64,000 bases of DNA from positions 8,057,847 through 8,121,846 of the forward strand of contig OZ007507.1 of assembly GCA_963931865.1 (NCBI GenBank), written 5' to 3'. The DNA comes from Axinella damicornis. Lineage: Eukaryota > Porifera > Demospongiae > Axinellida > Axinellidae. The notes under the pieces were generated by a model. That model was not told the origin of the DNA. It worked only from the letters and a program-made list of their open reading frames with translations, and did not search any database. Of this stretch, positions 58,454-64,000 are shown in pieces (position 1 is the stretch's first letter; each line of letters starts with the position of its first letter). The translations under genes were made by a program, and so were the position numbers.

Positions 58454-58469
58454 GTCATATTATGCATTC

Positions 58470-59545
58470 TTCTGGGCAGTTTGGGCCTTCTCAATGTTCT
58501 CTGAGGCAAGCTTCCATGCTGACGACACCTAGGGGAACATACCCTTGCTTTCAACACACAACCTTTCTGGGAAGGTAGAGTAACTGACTCAACAAGGCTG
58601 ACCGTGGCCACCTCTGGCTCACTGGGACTACTACTGGGAATATGGGACAGCACAGGCTTCCCATCACTCTGCAACACACTAATCCCCAGGACTGGAATAG
58701 CATTAATACCCAGCAGACAAGCTTGGTCACTATCAGGCTGCACAAACACAGGCACACTCACAGATTTGTCGCCAAGACTCAAAAGGAGTGGGACTTGGGC
58801 AGTGATCAACAGCTCCTTCCCTCCTTTCTCTCCATCCTTCCCGTATAGGCGGACAGTCGGTAACTCCAGTGGTGGTAGTTCACGTCCTTGCTGTTTCAGA
58901 TGCCGATTCACCGCATGCAGTGTTGTTCGAGAGATGATCGTGGATTGGGCACCAGTATCCACCATTGCCCTCACAGGAACACCCTCAATGCATACATCCA
59001 CATGAAGCAAGGTACCAACGGCTTCAGCTTGCTCTCCTGAGGCGTTAACAAGGTTGGTTTGACTACCAGATGTGAGTTCCTGCTTCTCCCAGTTCAGTCG
59101 TCGCTCGGCCAGCAACTTTTCCAGCTGACTCTCTGTCAGATCCTCAGTTCGGATAGGGAACTCTGTTGCTCCCACAGCACTCGTATTGGCAACTTGGGGG
59201 GTACGTCCAGGTGTCTCAGTCTTGATAGGACAGTCCTTGTGTATATGGCCTGTCTGCTTGCACCTGTGGCATCGACGCTCTCGAAATGAAACAGTACCTC
59301 GACTAACTGCTCTTTCAGGCGGCTTCTCAGGGTTTTGCTTGTCCAACGGCTTGTATTGGGGCACCTTCCGGTAGCCATCACCTGACCCCTTCTTCACCTC
59401 ATTCTGAGCTTGGGCAGATGCAGCAAACTGCTTTTCACGTCCCTCGAACATCCTTGCACGGGCTAACAAATCATGAAAACCCTCGTCAGGCTTGGGGCAA
59501 CCCAACTTCTGCTGCCACTTGACAAGGAAGGGCCTGGTAGAATCG
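58470..59545 (-). pseudogene. Retrotransposon zinc knuckle and aspartic protease
   Basis: Open for about 350 residues. CHRCKQTGHIHKDC is a CX2CX4HX4C zinc knuckle near 59271. VRAMVDTGAQSTII carries the retropepsin Asp-Thr-Gly active site near 58960, and ACLLGINAIPVLGI fits the second hydrophobic-Gly motif near 58715. The frame has no ATG start of its own and is entered by frameshift from gag. It runs into the nested TIR element at 58453. Confidence 0.85.
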
Positions 59546-59561
59546 ACCCTTGAGCAAACAG

Positions 59562-60134
59562 TCAAAGTCCTTGCCAGTAATCGTGGGGAAAGCCGAGTTG
59601 TTGTATACTGAGACCATGCTGTTCAATAGACTCATCTCCTCCTTGTGCCCGGTGATGGAACTCCAATCCTTTCAATTCCTCAATACCAGCAGGCTTGAAG
59701 TGTTTCTTCAGTGCTGTCATGATCATTGCACATTCACTGTCAGGCATCATTCGAAAAACATCCAAGGCCATCTTATCCAAGTGCAGCTTCAATTGAAAAT
59801 TTTCCGCTGACCAACCAGCAAACTTAGCTCTCTCACGGAAACGTTCCAGCCACCGGTGGAAGCCATCATCAGTAGCATCACCACCCTCACCAGTATAGCA
59901 TGCCAGGCTTGGGAGGTTCTGTATAGCTACAGCCTTGGCTTGGGCTGCTACCACATCTGTCTGGGCCTCCGACAGTCGGGTGAAAGTTTCCACAACACCT
60001 TCTGCACTTGACGCAGTCCCTGACGTTCCAGGAACAGTTCCAGTTCCTGTTGGCACTCCAGCCACTCCACTGGGTTCAGACACCATCCCAGAGGCTGAGG
60101 TTGTACTGACAGGTACGATGAAAGGGTCTGACAC
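59562..60134 (-). pseudogene. Retrotransposon Gag
   Basis: ATG at 60134 is a natural start. A Ser/Thr/Gly-rich head is followed by the capsid-like region: FHRWLERFRERAKFAGWSAE, KLHLDKMALDVFRMMPDSEC, ALKKHFKPAGIEELKGLEFH. This is the retrotransposon Gag domain that packages element RNA. Near 59600 the frame shifts: coherent text moves to a second frame (TITGKDFDCLLKGRFYQAL) and then to a third at about 59545, so there are at least two length changes. Confidence 0.8.
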
Positions 60135-60293
60135 TCTAGTTGGCGGGAGTGTGAAACGCTCCGCTTAGACATTTCTGTATATGGGTCGATAGTCAATAGT
60201 CAATATTTGACACGCCCACCAGGAGCACATCCGTACAAGTACAAACATGAAAGGGCATAGCCGCACAAATAGTAGTACAAACATGAAAAACGA

Positions 60294-60557
60294 CTAATAG
60301 CGGGTTGCATGAAACAGGTTCTTCAGTCTAGTAAACTTCTGGAGCTGTAGTTCTGTGATTGAGGCTATCACTTCCCCCTCACTGCTCACTTCGCCCAGGC
60401 CCAATGAATCGGCGTGCTGTGTTAGCAGGTGATGTAGGAGTGAGTCTGGAAACACAGCGGGGCAGTCATCACCACCAAGTGGGCAGGGATTAAATCCTTG
60501 ACCCATCACTCTCACCACTGCCTGCATTCCTCTGGTGCAGCTGATCCCCAAGTCCAT
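60294..60557 (-). CDS. Small minus-strand ORF, C2H2-like, unrecognised
   Basis: ATG 60557 to TAG 60294, 87 residues: MDLGISCTRGMQAVVRVMGQ, then FNPCPLGGDDCPAVFPDSLL and HHLLTQHADSLGLG. The spacing C-X6-C-X11-H-X4/5-H around PCPLGGDDC resembles a single zinc finger. It could be a first exon whose splice donor I cannot identify, or a complete short gene. It starts next to a GCGCATGCGTAC site and is divergent from the acid phosphatase exons. Confidence 0.45.
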   Translation of the reverse strand: MDLGISCTRGMQAVVRVMGQGFNPCPLGGDDCPAVFPDSLLHHLLTQHADSLGLGEVSSEGEVIASITELQLQKFTRLKNLFHATRY

Positions 60558-60564
60558 GCAGTGG

Positions 60565-60625
60565 TTGCATCAGTACGCATGCGCACACGAGCCCCTCCCC
60601 TTGCGCAAGAGGTACCGTGTTCGTT
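60565..60625. promoter_or_regulatory. Candidate bidirectional promoter
   Basis: GTACGCATGCGCACACGAGC (60573-60592) contains an NRF1-like GCATGCGCA site, followed by a GC-rich CCCCTCCCCTTGCGCAAG. It lies between the minus-strand ORF start (60557) and the first plus-strand phosphatase exon seen (60676). Position-based inference. Confidence 0.35.
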
Positions 60626-60675
60626 TTGCTCTTCTCGCTCCTACCTGGCATACGGCTATATACTCCCCCTCGCAG

Positions 60676-61709
60676 ATGGTAGTCATGTGGTCCACAGAGA
60701 GTTCCTCTTCAACGGTGCTCTACGGGTCCTCTCCCTATGACCTTGTGATGAAGGCAAACGAGGAGTGCCGTGAGTTCACCAAGGGAAACCCTGAAGGATC
60801 TCCGCGTGCACAAAGTGGTTCTGCAGGTATTGGACATAGCACTACACGCCTCGGCCTGTTCTTCTGATTGATTAATTATTTGCCTGCGCATGTTTGAGTT
60901 ATCATTCGATCAAGCAAAAAGAGTTATTCTGGCTGATTCCTGTTCAGGATTAAGGAATTGACTCTACATTTGCTCAGGATCTTGTTCCTGGTGTGGTGTA
61001 CTGGTATGCAGTACAGAGTGGCTCCAACACTAGTGAACTGTTCCACTTCACAGCAATGCAAGTGGGGCAGGTGAGATGCAGTGACGTTCCAGTCTCGTTC
61101 CCAGACCCAAACAACCCCAGCGAAGATTGCTTGCTGAAGCGATCTTCGCTGGGGTTGTTTAGGTCTGGGAACGAGACTAGTGATGTTCATATTCATTGCT
61201 CACTCTAGTAGTCACTGAGGTGGGAGGGAGGAAAAGAGGCAGGGAAAGATGAAAGGGGAAAGAGGGAGGGAGAACAATGGAGAGATCAATGGAGGGAGAA
61301 GGATGGAGGAGGGAGGGTGAGGGAGAACAGAGAAGGGTGACTCCAGTAAACACTGCTTGCAGCTGCACCGTGACCCTGCATGCACATACATGTACCATGC
61401 AAAAAAAAATCCTCCTTCCCCTCTCCGTCCGTCTCTCCCTCCCTCCTTCCGTCCCCCTCCCTCCTTACTTACTTCCCTCCCTCCCTCCCTCCCTCCCTCC
61501 CTCCCTCCCTCCCTCCCTCCCTCCCTCCACTCCATCCCAAACCTCTCAAACAGGACTGGTCTCCCGAGTTCTTAGTGTATGGAGACATGGGTCACCATGG
61601 AGGTGCACAGGGCCTCTCTGCCCTCATCTCAGAGGTTGCGTCAGAAAGCTATACCGCTATACTCCACGTGGGAGACTTTGCGTATGACCTTGATGGTGAT
61701 GGAGGAGTG
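60676..61709 (+). CDS. Purple acid phosphatase, type 7-like (partial)
   Basis: A metallophosphatase with an N-terminal fibronectin-like domain, usually secreted or lysosomal. Exon 60676-60826 (CTCGCAG/ acceptor) gives MVVMWSTESSSSTVLYGSSP and REFTKGNP, then, after a net one-base shift near 60787-60800, DLRVHKVVLQ with donor CAG/GTATTG. Exon 60978-61070 (GCTCAG/, CAG/GTGAGA) gives DLVPGVVYWYAVQSGSNTSE and LFHFTAMQVGQ. Exon 61554-61709 (AAACAG/, GTG/GTAAGT) gives DWSPEFLVYGDMGHHGGAQG and AILHVGDFAYDLDGDGGV. GDMG and GDxxYD are the first two metal-binding motifs. The last two exons are clean phase 0. The signal peptide exon and the catalytic GNHE and later His motifs are absent from the window. 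The frameshift may be real or a base-call error. Confidence 0.8.
61090..61179. mobile_element. 90-bp hairpin-family element, 9-bp target duplication
   Basis: CAGTCTCGTTCCCAGACCCA to GGTCTGGGAACGAGACTA, flanked by GTGACGTTC (61081-61089) and GTGATGTTC (61180-61188). Same subfamily as the 108-bp palindrome at 29596, with the central bases lost. It lies in a phosphatase intron. Confidence 0.88.
61420..61530 (+). repeat. (CCCT)n microsatellite
   Basis: About 14 CCCT units in a longer pyrimidine stretch just before the phosphatase exon acceptor at 61553. A purine-rich GGGAGGGAG stretch lies at 61221-61330. Confidence 0.9.
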
Positions 61710-61973
61710 GTAAGTATGATGTCATTATGTTATTGGTTACTTTGGTAGACTGTATGGTGATACTTACTTGGCTTGAAAAGTCGGCAAAGGGTCAGAGTGC
61801 TTTAACTAAGCGTCAGGATGCTTTAACTATGGCAAGGGTGTGCTCTAACCATTGACTGCTAGCAGTGTTTTTGCAATAACCACAACTGCAAGAATATGTC
61901 AAAGACAGCACAAATAAATACAGAAGCACAAATAATAGTACAGAATGCAATCATGCAAGCCAAAAAAGGAGAT

Positions 61974-62535
61974 TAGACTCATACCAAGGCCTTCTCAACC
62001 CAGTGTTTGTCGCTAGCAGTAGTACTGCAAGCGACACACGCTGGGGTGAGAAGGTCTGGGTACGAGGCTAGATGGAAATAAGTCGAGTCTCATCAACAGT
62101 TTTGCCCTTGCACAAGCTGAAGATCAAAGCAGCAGAGACGACACCTCCAGCAGTCAAGTGTCAGTATCAGCAAACAGGTAATAGGACGGAGAGGGTTCCA
62201 TTGGCTCGAATGCGACATATAGACTAGCTAGTACACTCAGCTAGTTACTGAACACAAGACATCATAAGGTTTGAACTGCACATCCAGTGCTAAGGAAGTA
62301 TTCTGTGGGAACAGTGCCACTTTTTCCCCTCTATGGTGCACATTGCTGTAGACACAATGCCATTGCTGTAGAGTCTCCTTGAAGTATGTAACTAGACAGC
62401 CACCTTTGTTGCATTGTAGTGAGTTGTAGCCTCATACCAAGGCCTTCTCACCCCAGCGTTTGTCGCTAGCAGCAGTAACTATTGTACTGCAAGACACACG
62501 CTGGGGTGAGAAGGCCTGGGTACGAGGCGAGATGG
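61974..62535. mobile_element. Two hairpin elements with CATACCAAGGCCTTCTCA arms
   Basis: 61974-62070 and 62427-62530 each have TAG(A/C)CTCATACCAAGGCCTT and AAGG(T/C)CTGGGTACGAGGC ends, with TTTGTCGCTAGCAG in the arm. About 45 bp after each copy are also similar (GATGG(A/G)(A/G)ATAAGT(C/T)GA), so the pair may come from a duplication. No 9-bp target duplication was found. Confidence 0.65.
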
Positions 62536-62896
62536 GGATAAGTTGACTCTCTTCACGTATAATTTGTCCTTGGGCAGGATCGGGATTCACATGGCGTTCC
62601 TCATGGGATGGCATGATCACCTGCATTCAAGTCCTGATAGATATTAAATTTTGTACTCTCTTCGCCATTCTCCAAAATTGTTTACCGCCCAACGAATATT
62701 CACTTTCGCGGTGGCAAGCTGATCCCAGATGCTGAGATAGAAAGGGTTCTTGGGGTTCCAGTCAGTCATATCATAAGTACATAGACAGGCACGATAGACT
62801 CTTAAAACAGGTATATAAGCTACTCAACTGCCAGAGCACCGGTTTAGCACACAACTTAACAGCTAAGTACTGCAGCTTGGTCAAGCTCTATAGCTA

Positions 62897-64000
62897 GCTC
62901 TGCGGTTAGCTCCAATCACTCAGCAAGCTTCTCATTGGTTGCTACATAACGACGCATAGCAACTGTTTGACGTCACAAGTCATGTTCCTAGGCAACAGAA
63001 TGCATTTGACGTCGGTTACTAGGCAACGGTGACACAAAATACTTATATCAAGCCCACTCGGGATGTATCCGGTTTAAATCGTCAGCCGTCGCGATTTAAT
63101 CCGGATACATCCCTCGTGGACGTGATATAACTATAATTACAAACACTCCATAGAAAGATCTCCGTGCAGGGTTTCATTTAAAGATTATATGGCAACTCAT
63201 CACCCCCTTCCTTTGCCTCGCTAAAATTTCGCCACTGCCACCCCCCTGAACAATTTTCTCAATGTATGAACATAGTCTTCGTCCCAGACCCAAACCGACA
63301 CAAGCGCATCTAGTATCGCACGTGAGGAACGAGGGTCTGGTGACTTCTACACCATTTTGTGTTCTCTGCAGCAGAGTCCGACACAAGCGCATCTAGTATC
63401 GCACGTGAGAAACGAGGGTCTGGTGACTTCTACACCATTTCGTGTTATCTGCAGCTCTGCGGTTAGCTCCAATCACTCAGCAAGCTTCTCATTGGTTGCT
63501 ACATAACGACGCATAGCAACTGTTTGACGTCACAAGTCATGTTCCTAGGCAACAGAATGCATTTGACGTCGGTTACTAGGCAACGGTGACACAAAATACT
63601 TATATCAAGCCCACTCGGGATGTATCCGGTTTAAATCGTCAGCCGTCGCGATTTAATCCGGATACATCCCTTGTGGACGTGATATAACTATAATTACAAA
63701 CACTCCATAGAAAGATCTCCGTGCAGGGTTTCATTTAAAGATTATATGGCAACTCATCACCCCCTTCCTTTGCCTCGCTAAAATTTCGCCACTGCCACCC
63801 CCCTGAACAATTTTCTCAATGTATGAACATAGTCTTCGTCCCAGACCCAAACCGACACAAGCGCATCTAGTATCGCACGTGAGGAACGAGGGTCTGGTGA
63901 CTTCTACACCATTTTGTGTTCTCTGCAGCAGAGTCCGACACAAGCGCATCTAGTATCGCACGTGAGAAACGAGGGTCTGGTGACTTCTACACCATTTCGT
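62897..64000. repeat. 557-bp tandem repeat, two copies
   Basis: Unit 1 is 62897-63453; unit 2 starts at 63454 and is cut by the window end. The copies are nearly identical, implying a recent duplication or a longer array. Each unit holds a palindrome (GGGATGTATCCGGTTTAAATCG / CGATTTAATCCGGATACATC, about 63041-63132), TGACGTCA-like sites, and a partial internal duplication of CACAAGCGCATCTAGTATCG. The 72-residue minus-strand frame in each is not considered a gene. Confidence 0.95.
63041..63132. mobile_element. 92-bp palindromic element inside the tandem unit
   Basis: TATATCAAGCCCACTCGGGA at the left mirrors TCGTGGACGTGATATA at the right, with a 22-bp nearly perfect inner stem. Repeated at about 63598-63689 in unit 2. 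Confidence 0.65.

Larger units (their letters stand above)
57394..60134 (-). mobile_element. Internally deleted Ty3/Gypsy-type LTR retrotransposon
   Basis: Minus-strand order: gag (60134 to about 59560), zinc knuckle and protease (to about 58470), a nested TIR element (58453-57878), then pol C-terminal tail (57835 to about 57460) ending in a frame with HQGPVTRSRSRLQAKK, and a polypurine-like AGTGGGGGGAAA (57406-57395) followed by TGTCATGCACC as a possible LTR start. Reverse transcriptase, RNase H and integrase are absent, so the middle of pol has been lost. No LTR pair could be matched with confidence. It lies upstream of the PEX5 exons on the same strand. Confidence 0.75.

Noticed and set aside
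63174..63392. 72-residue minus-strand frame repeated at 63731
   Set aside because: Lies in a tandem repeat and overlaps internal duplications. No coding evidence.

Overview
This is eukaryotic, almost certainly metazoan, DNA. There are no bacterial operons. Coding sequence is split into short exons with GT/AG borders and matching phases. The recognisable proteins are a papain-family protease, the peroxisomal receptor PEX5, a type 7 purple acid phosphatase and a FAM149-like protein. Most of the 64 kb is occupied by hairpin DNA elements, retroelement remains and simple repeats. A sponge or another early-branching marine invertebrate fits best, but that is inference: no ribosomal or mitochondrial marker is present.

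Layout. 1-3.4 kb: broken C1A protease gene. 4.3-4.7 kb: inverted repeat around a possible exon. 6.4-9.9 kb: non-LTR retrotransposon (cysteine-rich CxC finger, reverse transcriptase, CCHC plus restriction-like endonuclease) between 15-bp direct repeats, killed by one frameshift and one stop. 10.0-13.1 kb: GC-rich minisatellites and a 2.2-kb foldback element. 13.5-14.3 kb: caspase-like pseudogene, minus strand. 14.4-23.4 kb: scattered exons of an unrecognised plus-strand gene, split by a TIR-bounded element (15.26-17.21 kb). 23-33 kb: mostly repeats, with a possible retroelement fragment at 26.2 kb. 34.0-35.9 kb: two FAM149-like exons. 36.9-41 kb: phase-compatible exons of an unknown minus-strand membrane protein gene. 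41.5-44 kb: a divergent plus-strand gene starting near an E-box and an NRF1-like site. 44-52 kb: mainly hairpin elements. 52-54 kb: minisatellite between two direct repeats. 56-57.2 kb: degenerate PEX5 exons, minus strand. 57.4-60.1 kb: internally deleted Ty3/Gypsy retrotransposon with a TIR element nested in it. 60.3-61.7 kb: a small minus-strand ORF and purple acid phosphatase exons. 62.9-64 kb: 557-bp tandem repeat.

The strongest unusual signal is a family of hairpin elements ending TAGCCTCGTTCCCAG / CTGGGAACGAGGCTA. Copies range from 43 to 423 bp, several are flanked by 9-bp target duplications, and one is a perfect 108-bp palindrome. The host genes are either only partly inside the window or damaged, so the window is mainly a record of element insertion and gene decay. 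Exon calls come from reading splice signals and phases by eye. Homology calls rest on motif recognition, with no database search.
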